64,000 bases of DNA, from assembly GCF_012396615.1 (NCBI RefSeq), contig NZ_JAAXPV010000013.1:1-64000 (forward strand). Reading direction: 5' to 3'. Source of the DNA: Rothia terrae (lineage in GTDB: Bacteria; Actinomycetota; Actinomycetes; Actinomycetales; Micrococcaceae). Under the pieces are notes generated by a model. That model was not told the DNA's origin. It was given only the letters and a program-made list of their open reading frames with translations, and ran no database searches. Of the stretch, positions 34,984-44,121 are shown in pieces (position 1 is the stretch's first letter; the number at the start of each line of letters is the position of its first letter). The position numbers and the translations under genes are program-made.

Positions 34984-35125
34984 GTTACCTGATGCCAGCG
35001 CACGCGCGTTGCACCGGCACGCAGAGGGAACGAAAAAGACTTGGAGTTGCTCGTTCTGCACCGCCTGTGGGTGGTGTTTGGCGTGCGCAACCCCGGGCTT
35101 GTCGGTCAGATACAAGGGAGATCCC

Positions 35126-37090
35126 GTGGCAACTAAAGTTGACTACGAAGCAACCGGCCAAGAGGTGCTACGCCTGGTCGGTGGCGAAGAAAACGTGAAC
35201 TCACTCGTTCACTGCGCAACGCGTCTGCGTTTCAAGCTCAAGGATGAGTCCAAGGCGAACGATGCCGCTATCAAGGCGACCGAAGGCGTCGTTACCGTCA
35301 TGAAATCTGGCGGTCAGTACCAAGTGGTTATTGGTAACGATGTACCGCGCGCCTACGCTGGCATCGTCAACAACTCGCGTTTAGGAAGCGACGCTGCAGA
35401 CGACTCAGCCGAAGGTTCAAAGGGTAATCTGCTCAACCGCTTTATTGAACTGATTTCTTCAATCTTCTTGCCCATTTTGTGGACGCTTGCCGGTGCCGGT
35501 CTAATCAAAGCTTTCACTGCGCTGGCAGTTACTTTTGGTTTCAACGCCGAAAGTCAGGAATACATCATCCTGAACGCCATTGGTGACTCCATTATCAACT
35601 TCTTGCCCTTTGCCATCGCAATCACCTCGGCAAAGCGTTTCAAGGCTAACCAGTTCACCTCTTTGGCGCTGGCAGGCATTCTGCTCTACCCCACCATTAT
35701 TGGTCTGCACACTGCTGGTGAGCCGGTTCATTTCTTCGGTATTCCGGTAGTGATGGTTTCATACGTTTCATCGGTTATCCCAATCATCCTGGCTGTTTGG
35801 GTACAGAGTATTCTTGAACGCTGGCTACAGCGTGCACTCCCCTCAGCTATCCGAAACTTCACCGTTCCCATGCTGGTTCTGCCCATTGTCGGCCTGGCAA
35901 CCCTGATGGTCGTCGGCCCCATTACCACCTTTGCATCTAGCCTAATCGCATCCGGCATTACCTCAGTCTGGAACTTCGCACCGTGGCTAGCAGGCGGTAT
36001 TCTCGCTGGCTCCTGGCAGGTACTAACCATCTTCGGTCTGCACTGGGGCCTGGTTCCTGTCATGCTCAATAACCTCACCACGCTCGGTCACGACGTTATG
36101 GCAGCAACCATCTTCGCTCCTGTGCTTGCTCAGGGTGCAGCTGCACTGGCAGTTATGCTCAAGACCAGCGACAAGAAACTCAAGCAGGTTGCAGGCCCCG
36201 CATCGCTCTCCGGCATTCTTGCAGGTATCACCGAACCCGCAATCTACGGCGTTAACCTGCCCCTGAAGAAGCCCTTTATCTTTGGCTGTGTGGGCGGTGC
36301 AATCGGTGGCGCACTGGCAGCAGCAGGCGGCGCGCAGACCAGCGCATTCGTCGTACCTTCAGGTCTGACTCTGCCCGTATTTATCGGTACCCCCGCAATG
36401 TTCATGGTCTTCCTCGGCGTAGCAGTGGCAATGATCTTTGCATTCATCATGACTTCCCTGTTCGGTGTGCCCAAGGTAGAAACCGAAACCGAGAACGCCT
36501 TTGTTGAAAAGCTCGACAACGGCGAAGACTCAGGTATTCCCGCCCAGACTGTTCCCGCCAATTCCAAGGTAGTTCCCGCCGACGCCGTAGTTGTACCCGC
36601 CGGAACCGTCATTCCCACCGCAATTACTGAAGAGAACACCACCGACCTCGTCGCGCCCGTCTCAGGTACCGCCATCGCCATGAAGGACGTCAATGACCCC
36701 GTCTTCGCATCCGGCGCAATGGGCAAGGGCATCGTGATTGTGCCGACTTCAAACCAGGTGGTCGCGCCCATCTCAGGCAAGATTGTCACCGCACTGGATT
36801 CCGGCCACGCCTACGGCATCCGCTCAGAAACCGGTGTTGAACTGCTCGTTCACGTCGGCATCGACACCGTGCAGCTAGAAGGCAAGCACTTTACCCGCCA
36901 CGTTGGCAAGGGCGACACCGTACGCGCTGGCCAGCCACTGGTCGACGTTGACTTCCCAGCTGTAGCAGCCGAAGGCTACGATACCTCCGTTCTCACCATC
37001 GTCACCAACACCGGCAACTTCTCCGTTGTCGAACCCCGCGTTGACGAAAAACTAAACGTTGGCGACCTCGCCGTCATCATCGAACGCTAA
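35126..37090 (+). CDS. PTS beta-glucoside-type permease, EIIBCA
   Basis: A 654-residue sugar phosphotransferase permease with all three parts fused. EIIB is at about 1-85 with the phosphorylated Cys30 in VHCATRLRF. EIIC is at about 110-460 with around ten membrane helices and the GITEPAIYGVNLPLK loop. EIIA is C-terminal with the phospho-His576 in LLVHVGIDTV. Domain order and leader place it with the BglF/beta-glucoside family; sucrose or trehalose permeases share the fold, so the sugar is not certain. The GTG at 35126 has AAGGGAG 5 nt upstream. Expression should depend on the RAT in its leader. Confidence 0.9.
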   Translation: MATKVDYEATGQEVLRLVGGEENVNSLVHCATRLRFKLKDESKANDAAIKATEGVVTVMKSGGQYQVVIGNDVPRAYAGIVNNSRLGSDAADDSAEGSKGNLLNRFIELISSIFLPILWTLAGAGLIKAFTALAVTFGFNAESQEYIILNAIGDSIINFLPFAIAITSAKRFKANQFTSLALAGILLYPTIIGLHTAGEPVHFFGIPVVMVSYVSSVIPIILAVWVQSILERWLQRALPSAIRNFTVPMLVLPIVGLATLMVVGPITTFASSLIASGITSVWNFAPWLAGGILAGSWQVLTIFGLHWGLVPVMLNNLTTLGHDVMAATIFAPVLAQGAAALAVMLKTSDKKLKQVAGPASLSGILAGITEPAIYGVNLPLKKPFIFGCVGGAIGGALAAAGGAQTSAFVVPSGLTLPVFIGTPAMFMVFLGVAVAMIFAFIMTSLFGVPKVETETENAFVEKLDNGEDSGIPAQTVPANSKVVPADAVVVPAGTVIPTAITEENTTDLVAPVSGTAIAMKDVNDPVFASGAMGKGIVIVPTSNQVVAPISGKIVTALDSGHAYGIRSETGVELLVHVGIDTVQLEGKHFTRHVGKGDTVRAGQPLVDVDFPAVAAEGYDTSVLTIVTNTGNFSVVEPRVDEKLNVGDLAVIIER

Positions 37091-37096
37091 TACCTA

Positions 37097-37134
37097 AGGA
37101 CGCGCCGCACAGCAAACGCCGTGGGGCGCGTCCT
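37097..37134 (+). terminator. Hairpin after the PTS gene
   Basis: AGGACGCGCCGCAC / GTGGGGCGCGTCCT inverted repeat with one mismatch; no T-run follows. Confidence 0.5.
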
Positions 37135-37176
37135 GGCTATCATCGCCCCGCTGGCAACAACGATGCGACTCTTTTT

Positions 37177-37236
37177 CAGGGACTGGAACCACCATTGAGC
37201 GCCGCAGTGAAGCTCAACGAGCGGTACCAGTCCCTG
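37177..37236 (+). other. Two-tier hairpin upstream of the aldehyde dehydrogenase
   Basis: Outer arms CAGGGACTGGAACC and GGTACCAGTCCCTG (one mismatch) enclose an inner perfect stem TTGAGC / GCTCAA. It lies 48 bp before the ALDH start and could be a terminator-like or leader structure. Confidence 0.45.
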
Positions 37237-37283
37237 ATTTCATGCCATGATTAAATAAAAACCAGCGCGCAAAGGAATTCTAA

Positions 37284-38699
37284 ATGAGTACCGCTGATAA
37301 AGCCGCTATTGCCAGCATCGTCAATACAGCCCGGTCTGCCTTTAACACCGGCGTCAACTCGAGCCAAGAACAGCGCCGCACCCATTTGCTCGCGCTGCGA
37401 CGTCTTGTGACAGAGAACGAGAACGCTCTACATGAGGCTCTACACGCCACCCTCCACAAAAACCAATTCGAGGCAGACTTCTCAGAACTCAACGTGCTCA
37501 TCTCAGAGATCAACGCGGCGTTGCGCTCGCTGAGCAAGTGGATGAAGACTTCGCGAGTACGCACCGGTATGCCCGCTATGGGTGCGCAATTGCAGCCTGA
37601 GCCGCTGGGCACAGTGCTGATTATGGCTCCGTGGAACTACCCTGTTCAGCTGTTGCTTAATCCGCTGATTGGCGTACTGGCTGCAGGTAATACAGCAGTA
37701 CTCAAACCGGCACCTGAGACAGCGCAGGTGGCGGCGCTACTGGGTGAGCTGATTCCTCGGTATTTTCCCGATGGCGCGGTCACTATTGCTACCGGCCCCG
37801 TTGAGGTGGCGACTGGGCTTCTGACCCATCGCTTTGATTTCATCGTTTTTACGGGGTCAGGCAAGACCGGCAAAATTATTCTTGAGGCAGCTGCCAAGCA
37901 TCTAACCCCGGTTCTGTTGGAGCTTGGCGGTAAGTCACCTACGTGGGTGGATGCGCAGGCTGATTTGGAGGATGTTGCACAGCGCATTGCGTGGGCTAAG
38001 TTTTTGAACGCTAGCCAAACCTGTGTGGCACCGGATTATGTGATGACTCCCGCGGCAAATGTTGTCCCATTGAAAGATGCGATGGAAAAAGCGATCCGCC
38101 AAAGCTTTGGTGATGACCCGCAGACTGCCAAGAATTTTGGTCGCATTGTTTCAGAGAAACGTTTTGACCGCTTGGTGGAGTTGTTGGGCAGTGCCCCGCT
38201 TGAATATGAAGTGTCTTGCGATAAGAGTGACCGTTATATTCAGCCGACTGTTGTGGTACTGGATGAGTGGAATCAGGTTCTTGGTGAGGGCTCGAATCAG
38301 CCGTTGATGAGCGAGGAAATCTTCGGACCTGTTCTGCCGATTGTGCCTGTTGAGACGCCTGAGCGCGCTATTGAGATTATCAACGCGTGGGATAAACCGC
38401 TGGCGCTCTACACTTTTGGTGCTTCCCGGGAGACACAGCGATTGTTTGAGCAGAAAACGTCGTCTGGAGCAGTGGCACATAATGCTGCTTTGATTCAGGC
38501 AGGCTTGGGCGCACTCCCCTTCGGTGGTGTGGGTGCCTCAGGTATGGGGCGCTACCACGGCAAATTCTCGTTCGACACGTTCTCGCATCACAAACCGGTG
38601 GTCAAGGTTTCCCCGCGCATCAATCCGCTGAAGGTTATGGATGCGAACAGCCCCAAGTGGCTGACGGACGCGATCACGAAGTTCCAGCGGAGGGGCTAG
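37284..38699 (+). CDS. Aldehyde dehydrogenase, ALDH3-like
   Basis: A 471-residue NAD(P)-dependent aldehyde dehydrogenase of the short class-3 type (fatty, aromatic or coniferyl aldehydes). The NAD-binding PWNYPVQLLL, the general base in LLELGGKSP, the catalytic Cys247 in NASQTCVAPDY and the C-terminal PFGGVGASGMGRYHG are present. Its 3' neighbour is a fatty-acid peroxygenase on the other strand, so a long-chain aldehyde substrate is plausible, but this is inference. It shares no clear function with the PTS gene before it. Confidence 0.85.
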   Translation: MSTADKAAIASIVNTARSAFNTGVNSSQEQRRTHLLALRRLVTENENALHEALHATLHKNQFEADFSELNVLISEINAALRSLSKWMKTSRVRTGMPAMGAQLQPEPLGTVLIMAPWNYPVQLLLNPLIGVLAAGNTAVLKPAPETAQVAALLGELIPRYFPDGAVTIATGPVEVATGLLTHRFDFIVFTGSGKTGKIILEAAAKHLTPVLLELGGKSPTWVDAQADLEDVAQRIAWAKFLNASQTCVAPDYVMTPAANVVPLKDAMEKAIRQSFGDDPQTAKNFGRIVSEKRFDRLVELLGSAPLEYEVSCDKSDRYIQPTVVVLDEWNQVLGEGSNQPLMSEEIFGPVLPIVPVETPERAIEIINAWDKPLALYTFGASRETQRLFEQKTSSGAVAHNAALIQAGLGALPFGGVGASGMGRYHGKFSFDTFSHHKPVVKVSPRINPLKVMDANSPKWLTDAITKFQRRG

Positions 38700-38715
38700 G
38701 TGAGACTAAACTGAC

Positions 38716-38756
38716 GAAAAACGCGCCGCCCACCATTGACGGTGGGCGGCGCGTCC
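38716..38756. terminator. Bidirectional terminator
   Basis: Perfect 14-bp stem ACGCGCCGCCCACC / GGTGGGCGGCGCGT with a 6-nt loop and an A5 run on the left, which reads as a T-run for the minus-strand P450 transcript. Confidence 0.88.
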
Positions 38757-38771
38757 TTACGTCGCTAAAAA

Positions 38772-40064
38772 CTAGGCCTTAACGCTCACTCGCACGCCGG
38801 TTGACGGGCGGGTCAGCACGCTAGTCCACGAGAAGGTAGTGTCGGCGGGGTCGTCTGAGATTTCAACCTTTTCGTCGCTCAAAGCAGCAACGGTTGCTGA
38901 CAGTGCCGCAATAGCGATTTTCTCGCCGGGGCAACGGTGGCCAGTCAGCACGTCCGCACCGCCCTGAGGCAAGAAACCCTTCACAGCTTCGTAATCCTCA
39001 ACGCCCATCCAGCGTTCGGGATTAAACTCCGCAGGCTTCTCCCAAACGGACGGTGAGTTGTGCGTGCCCACAATGTCCATGAGAACGCGCTGGCCCTTGT
39101 GGATGGGGCAACCCGAAATCTCTGCATCCTCGATTGCAAAACCGGGCAGCATAGGCACGAAGGGGTATGCACGGCGAACTTCCTGCGCGAAAGCCACAGC
39201 CTCGGCAACGTTAATCAGGCGTCCGCCGTTGGCAACAACAGCCTCGCGAACCTTGAACGCCTCATCGGGGTTCTGCACCAACGCAACCGCCGCAAAAGCA
39301 GCAAAACGAGAGACAGCAACGGTAGGACGCGTCAAGTTCTGCAACTCAATGCCAGCAGTTTTAGCGGGTACAAGCTCACCGTTTTCATCGACCAACCGTG
39401 CAATGTGCGCCAGCACCGAATCCTGATCAACGGTCAAAGCACCCGAGCGAACATCGGTAATCAGCTTCTTTGCCCACTTATCGAGCTTGATGCGATCAAC
39501 CTGCGCCAGCGCATTGTGCAAGGGCGAACCGAAGTTATCGAGCAGGTGGCTGTACAGTTCAGCGCGCTTTTGCAGTTCTCTATCGTTCATTGGGATGCCA
39601 GCCCAGCGGAAAGCCGCGCGACCGTAAGCGATAGCAACATCGTCGTAGACGTTGCCGGGTTTCTGCGCCCAACCGTCAATCACACGCTGAATTTCTTCTT
39701 CAACCAGAACTTTGAAGTTCTCTACGCGGTCATCATCGTACGCCATAGCGGCAAGCTGGGTTTTGCGAACCTTGTGCGCCTCACCATCGAGGGTATGCAC
39801 CGCGCCTTTACCAAACAGGGCGTCGCTAATCGGGCCGGGCATCGCTCCCCCGCGCGCAATCTTTGACTCATCGTAGAAGAAATCAACTGCTTCTTCACCG
39901 CGAATAATGGTTGCAGGCTTACCCAGCAACGGGAAGGTGAAGGGCTGGTGCGATGCCGGGGCTACGCCAGCCTTGCGGCGCATCTCAGCAGCAAAGAGGT
40001 AGCCCTTAGTGATAAAGCGTTGAAAATTTTCTGTGGTTGGAATTTTTGAAAATGAAGTAGCCAT
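38772..40064 (-). CDS. CYP152-family P450 fatty-acid peroxygenase / decarboxylase
   Basis: A 430-residue P450 with the CYP152 haem loop GHRCPGEK (Cys378), and the I-helix Arg246-Pro247 in NLTRPTVAV that replaces the usual acid-alcohol pair and binds the fatty-acid carboxylate. Such enzymes use hydrogen peroxide to hydroxylate or decarboxylate fatty acids. In DALFGKGAVH, Phe84 and His90 occupy the spacing of Phe79 and His85 of OleT, the terminal-alkene-forming decarboxylase; hydroxylating CYP152 members carry Gln at the His site. Alkene formation is therefore possible but unproven. It lies alone between the aldehyde dehydrogenase and the antiterminator gene. Confidence 0.9.
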   Translation of the reverse strand: MATSFSKIPTTENFQRFITKGYLFAAEMRRKAGVAPASHQPFTFPLLGKPATIIRGEEAVDFFYDESKIARGGAMPGPISDALFGKGAVHTLDGEAHKVRKTQLAAMAYDDDRVENFKVLVEEEIQRVIDGWAQKPGNVYDDVAIAYGRAAFRWAGIPMNDRELQKRAELYSHLLDNFGSPLHNALAQVDRIKLDKWAKKLITDVRSGALTVDQDSVLAHIARLVDENGELVPAKTAGIELQNLTRPTVAVSRFAAFAAVALVQNPDEAFKVREAVVANGGRLINVAEAVAFAQEVRRAYPFVPMLPGFAIEDAEISGCPIHKGQRVLMDIVGTHNSPSVWEKPAEFNPERWMGVEDYEAVKGFLPQGGADVLTGHRCPGEKIAIAALSATVAALSDEKVEISDDPADTTFSWTSVLTRPSTGVRVSVKA

Positions 40065-40326
40065 ACTTAAAAACTACTGACTGGTAGGTGTTACTAAGCA
40101 ATATGACAACAGTGTGTCGATAAGAAATTTTGTTCCACTTTGATGTTGAACATCGAAACCGTAGGTAATCTACAAAGTCTCAAGTCAGCTGGCTGTCCGA
40201 TGAATACCATGCATATTTGAGGACGCCCACCTCGCTCTTTGATGAAGAATCTACGGTTACCTTTCATTTAGACTTAAGACGGTTTTCGTTTTCTACGCCA
40301 CAGTTTTCTCAATCGCTAGGAGTCTC
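40065..40326. other. Intergenic region between P450 and antiterminator genes
   Basis: About 260 bp with divergent promoters. No second RAT or operator recognised. Confidence 0.3.
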
Positions 40327-41189
40327 ATGCGCATCGTGCATATCTACAACAACAACGTTGTTCTTGCGCAGTCAGATTCTGGTGAGCAGGCTGTGGTTTT
40401 AGGGCGAGGTCTTGCCTTTGGTGCTAAGAAGGGGCAAGAGATTGACCCCGCAAAGATTGAGCAAACCTTCACGCCGCAGTCAGCTGATGATGACCATGTG
40501 AGCGCTCTGCTGTCTGAAATCCCGTCCGATGTTCTGCAGGTGGCAACAGAGCTAGAAATCTACGCCAAAGAACAGCTTGGTCTCAAGGCCGCTCACTCGA
40601 TGGTGTTGCCCCTGGCAGATCACCTCAATTACGCGCTATCGCGAGCGCGTGACGGTGTTCAGGTGGATTATCCGCTGAGTATAGAGGTGACGCAACTGTA
40701 CCCGCGTGAGTTTTCGTTCGGCAGGTACGCTTTGCAGCTCGTGAAAGAGCGCTTTGACGTGGCCCTTCCTGAAGAAGAGGCCACGCCGTTCGCGCTTCAC
40801 CTGGTGAACACGCAGTTCTCCAACGAGGATTTGAGCAAGATTTATCGCATGACCGAGGTCTTTGCGCAAATCTTCAACGTGATTGCTTTTGCTTACGGTC
40901 ATCCGCTGGATCAGACGCATATGTCGGTGGCTCGTTTTGTCTCACGCATCTTCGCTACCTTTTTGTGCGCGCTGAGCAGGGTAAGACTGTCGCTGGCGGT
41001 GATCTAGCTGCTCCTGCCATCCGTGAGGCGGTGCGCACCAGTTACCCGAAGGCTTACGAGTGCGCTCACCGCGTCAAAATGCTCTTGGAGCTACATCTGA
41101 ATGTTGATCTTTCGGCGGATGAGCACACTTACCTGACTATTCACGTTGCGCGTCTTGCCAAGGATTCGTGGGACGAGGCATCCGCCTAA
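40327..41189 (+). pseudogene. BglG/LicT-family transcription antiterminator, frameshifted
   Basis: The N-terminal RNA-binding CAT domain is intact (MRIVHIYNNNVVLAQ, then VVLGRGLAFG and KIEQTF, residues 1-55). PRD1 (about 70-165) carries the regulatory His in LADHLNYAL. PRD2 begins at about 175 with AYGHPLDQ, then the frame is lost at about 40942-40950. The first frame ends at 41007 with non-family residues (RIFATFLCALSR). Shifting by two bases restores SHLRYLFVRAEQGKT and the rest of PRD2 up to 41189. Two extra bases (CG at 40945-40946) explain it. Repaired length would be 286 residues, as expected. It is the only candidate regulator in the window for the RAT at 34866. Pseudogene, sequencing error or programmed shift cannot be separated here. 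Confidence 0.8.
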
Positions 41190-41205
41190 GCATCTCTTGC
41201 AACAA

Positions 41206-41850
41206 CTATTTACGACGCACGATGACAACGGTATCCTCGAAAGTCATGATTTCGTCGTGCCCGTGATGCGTACCTTCACGCGTCCAAATCTCTGCAGTGG
41301 CAACGTCCCACAGTTCCGGATCGAGATTTAGGGCGGCTAAGTCAGTGTCTGGTTGAGGGAACATCGAGCGGTCAAAATTTGGTTCTTTGCCTGACGGCGG
41401 CGCGGTATGCGAGGTAATCAGCATGGTGCCGCCGGACGCTACCGCCTGGGTTGCGCGCTTGAGAATCTCATGACGTTCCAAAGCTACCGGCGATTGAAAG
41501 AAGGACGCGGTCACCAAGTCATACTGTTGTTCTGGCTGCCACTGGTGTAAGTCCTGGGCAAAGAAATGTGTGCGCTCAGACAGGCCAGCTTTTTCTGCCG
41601 CCGATTCAGCACGCGCCACTGCGGTGCGGGAAAGTTCAAGACCTGTCGCATCCCAGCCTAAAGATGCCAGCCAGAGAACATCGCCGCCTTCGCCAGCGCC
41701 CAGATCAAGCGCGGTACCGGGGGTTAGTTCCGATGCCACTTTTTCAAGTACAGCGTTCGCTTTGCCTGACCAGATGTTATCGCCGGTACCGTAGCGTCCT
41801 TCCCAGAATTCGGTGGGATCCATCGTGGGGTCTACATCGTGCATTGACAT
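41206..41850 (-). CDS. Class I SAM-dependent methyltransferase
   Basis: A 214-residue methyltransferase. Motif I is ALDLGAGEGGDVLWLASLG at about 47-65, motif II-like residues lie in ATGLELSRTAVARAE, and YDLVTASFF is the post-I acidic region. It resembles the small TehB-like/ubiE-like cytoplasmic methyltransferases, whose substrates cannot be told from sequence. Convergent with the antiterminator gene (16-bp gap). Confidence 0.75.
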   Translation of the reverse strand: MSMHDVDPTMDPTEFWEGRYGTGDNIWSGKANAVLEKVASELTPGTALDLGAGEGGDVLWLASLGWDATGLELSRTAVARAESAAEKAGLSERTHFFAQDLHQWQPEQQYDLVTASFFQSPVALERHEILKRATQAVASGGTMLITSHTAPPSGKEPNFDRSMFPQPDTDLAALNLDPELWDVATAEIWTREGTHHGHDEIMTFEDTVVIVRRK

Positions 41851-41963
41851 TTTCGTTCCCTATCGTTGAAAATCGTTCTCATTCATTCTGTCATTCAACC
41901 GTGCAGAGCAACTGAGCAGTAGCATTCGGTTCACCGACAGCGTCATAGCTACTGCACACAAAA

Positions 41964-41998
41964 ATCGGGTAGGCACTTGAGAAAAGTACCTACCCGAT
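41964..41998 (-). terminator. Terminator of lctP
   Basis: ATCGGGTAGGCACTT / AAGTACCTACCCGAT pair fully (one G-U) on the minus strand, followed by a run of T. Confidence 0.85.
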
Positions 41999-42063
41999 GA
42001 GTCAGTTACTCGCATCAGAGCAACCATCCCTCAGAAGCTGTTTCTATCTAGCCTCACAGCTCT

Positions 42064-43716
42064 TTAGACGAAGAGCGAGAGAACGAAAATCCACACCATT
42101 GAGATGACGAGCAAAGCAATGGAGTACTTGATAGCGGCAGAGGTAATCTGCGACTCCTGACCGCCTTTTTCTACTGCAGCAGCCGCAATAGCGATGGACT
42201 GCGGTGAGACGATTTTCGCCATAACGCCACCGGTGGTGTTGGAAGCAACCAACAGCGCGGGGTTAGCGCCAATCTGCTGCGCGGTAACGCTCTGCAGTCC
42301 GGCAAAGAGAGTGTTGTTGTTGACCACTGAGCCGGTGACGAACACGCCAATCCAACCGATGATCGGCGAGAAGAACGGGAAGATTGAACCTGCCGTAGCT
42401 AGCGCCAAGCCGAGTGACGATGACATGCCCGCGTAGTTCATCACGTTAGCAACGCCCATGACCAAGCAGATCATAAGAATCGGCATCCACAACTGTTTGA
42501 TAGCACCCTTGAATTCTTCAAAGGCAGCGCCCCATGAGATGTTCGAGATGGCGATGGTAATCAGAACTGCAATCAGGATTGCGGTACCGGATGCGCCAAT
42601 GATTGACCAGCTCCAGGTTGCGGGCATCGGGGTGGTCTGCGGTGCAATGGGAGCAACTTTCTCCATGACGTTGTGCAGGCCGGGAATCTTGAAGTTCAAG
42701 GTGGTAAAGCCAAGCAGACCTGCTTCTTTACCGGTCTTGGGGTCGGCAGCAGCGAAGAGGCCCTTGATGAAGGGGACGCTCCACAGCAGAATCATGGCGG
42801 AGAGAATGAGGAAGGGGCTCCATGCCTTAGCAATCTGTGAGCCAGTGTGGCGAACAGTCTGCGATTCAAGTTCTGCGAGAGTTGGCGCATTGGGTTCGCG
42901 GTAAATGTGCTTGGGCTGCCATTTGCGCATGATGAGTGCAAGTACAACCAGGCCGAGAAGCGGCGGGATAATGTCCACCAGGTCGGGGCCAAGAGCAACA
43001 AGGACGATAGCCTGAGCTGCAGAGACTACAAAACCGATGAGCAGTGCAACCCACCAGGTTTCCTTGATTCCGCGTACGCCGTCAAGAATTGCAACGAGGA
43101 GCAAAGGAATGAAGAGTGAGATGACCTGAACGCTCAGCACCATCATCATGGCAAATTCTGCCTTGTCAACGGCGCCCTGCTGTACAGCCACGATGGACGG
43201 AATGCCGATAGCGCCGTAAGCACCTGCTGCAACGTTAGCAACCAATGCAACCACACAAGCTTTAACGGCGTCAAAGCCCAGATTTACGAGGAGGGCTGCA
43301 CAAATTGCAATCGGGATACCGAAGCCAGCGGCGCCTTCCAAGAAGCCACCGAAGCAAAATGCGATTAGAAGAACCTGAATACGCTGGTCAGCTGAAATAG
43401 AAGAGACTGAAGAGCGGATGATATCGAAGTTGCCTGCTCGCACGGTGACGCGGTACAGCCAGACGGCCATCAAAACAATCCAGCCGATGGGCCACAGACC
43501 ACCCAAGAAACCCAGTCCAATCGCGCCCAAGGACGCGGTGAAAGGAAGCTTAAAGAGCAACACACCGATCGCAACAGCTGCAACCAGCGAGATGATTGCT
43601 GATTTGAGGCCTGTCAGCTTCAGTACCGTCAGACCTAAAAGAAAGATGATGATGGGCACTGCGGCAACCAAGGCTGAGAGCGCTTGGTTTCCTAGCGGGT
43701 CGTACACCTGTTGCAT
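42064..43716 (-). CDS. lctP: L-lactate permease
   Basis: A 550-residue integral membrane protein with about a dozen helices, of the LctP/LldP family that imports lactate (or glycolate) with protons. Family stretches are FCFGGFLEGAAGFGIPIAI in the first half and GSVVNNNTLFAGLQ with NTTGGVMAKIVSPQSIAIA in the second. No lactate dehydrogenase gene is adjacent. It is preceded by an inverted repeat at 43793-43829 that could be an operator. Confidence 0.93.
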   Translation of the reverse strand: MQQVYDPLGNQALSALVAAVPIIIFLLGLTVLKLTGLKSAIISLVAAVAIGVLLFKLPFTASLGAIGLGFLGGLWPIGWIVLMAVWLYRVTVRAGNFDIIRSSVSSISADQRIQVLLIAFCFGGFLEGAAGFGIPIAICAALLVNLGFDAVKACVVALVANVAAGAYGAIGIPSIVAVQQGAVDKAEFAMMMVLSVQVISLFIPLLLVAILDGVRGIKETWWVALLIGFVVSAAQAIVLVALGPDLVDIIPPLLGLVVLALIMRKWQPKHIYREPNAPTLAELESQTVRHTGSQIAKAWSPFLILSAMILLWSVPFIKGLFAAADPKTGKEAGLLGFTTLNFKIPGLHNVMEKVAPIAPQTTPMPATWSWSIIGASGTAILIAVLITIAISNISWGAAFEEFKGAIKQLWMPILMICLVMGVANVMNYAGMSSSLGLALATAGSIFPFFSPIIGWIGVFVTGSVVNNNTLFAGLQSVTAQQIGANPALLVASNTTGGVMAKIVSPQSIAIAAAAVEKGGQESQITSAAIKYSIALLVISMVWIFVLSLFV

Positions 43717-44121
43717 GGTGTTGGTGTCCTTTCACGAGGCGGTAGCCTCACGGGAGTGATGTGTTGTGGAGTTTGTTCCGTTAGAAAAATTACCACATAA
43801 AACCAACTTGATTTTCCGGTTTTATGGGGTGCAACTCCCCGCAAAATAGAGTCAAAACCAACATAAGTCCACAGCTCCACAAAGAACCGCATCACTATGC
43901 ATAGTCACATCTAAACCTTATGACGCAGATTACTAAGTACTGTGATAGATGAAATAAAAAATATTTTCATCCTTCCTCAGCAACACACTCACTACCGCAT
44001 CAAAACCCACCACTTCTTCAATCTCAAAATAAACCCGCAGTTAACCCCGCCGTGACTCGAGCCTCCCTATACTGAAGATGGAACCACCGCACTAACCACT
44101 GATTGTCACTAGGAACCTCCT
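43717..44121. other. Divergent intergenic region, lctP and secreted nuclease
   Basis: About 400 bp. It contains the inverted repeat at 43793-43829 near lctP, and a TATACT box at 44068-44073 that may be the -10 of the nuclease gene, 48 bp before its ATG. Confidence 0.4.
43793..43829. promoter_or_regulatory. Inverted repeat upstream of lctP
   Basis: CCACATAAAACC / GGTTTTATGGGG (one mismatch, 13-nt spacer), about 80 bp before the lctP ATG. Operator or leader hairpin. Confidence 0.4.

Noticed and set aside
39060..39866. Plus-strand open frame of 268 codons
   Set aside because: Antisense shadow of the CYP152 gene, whose motifs are clear.
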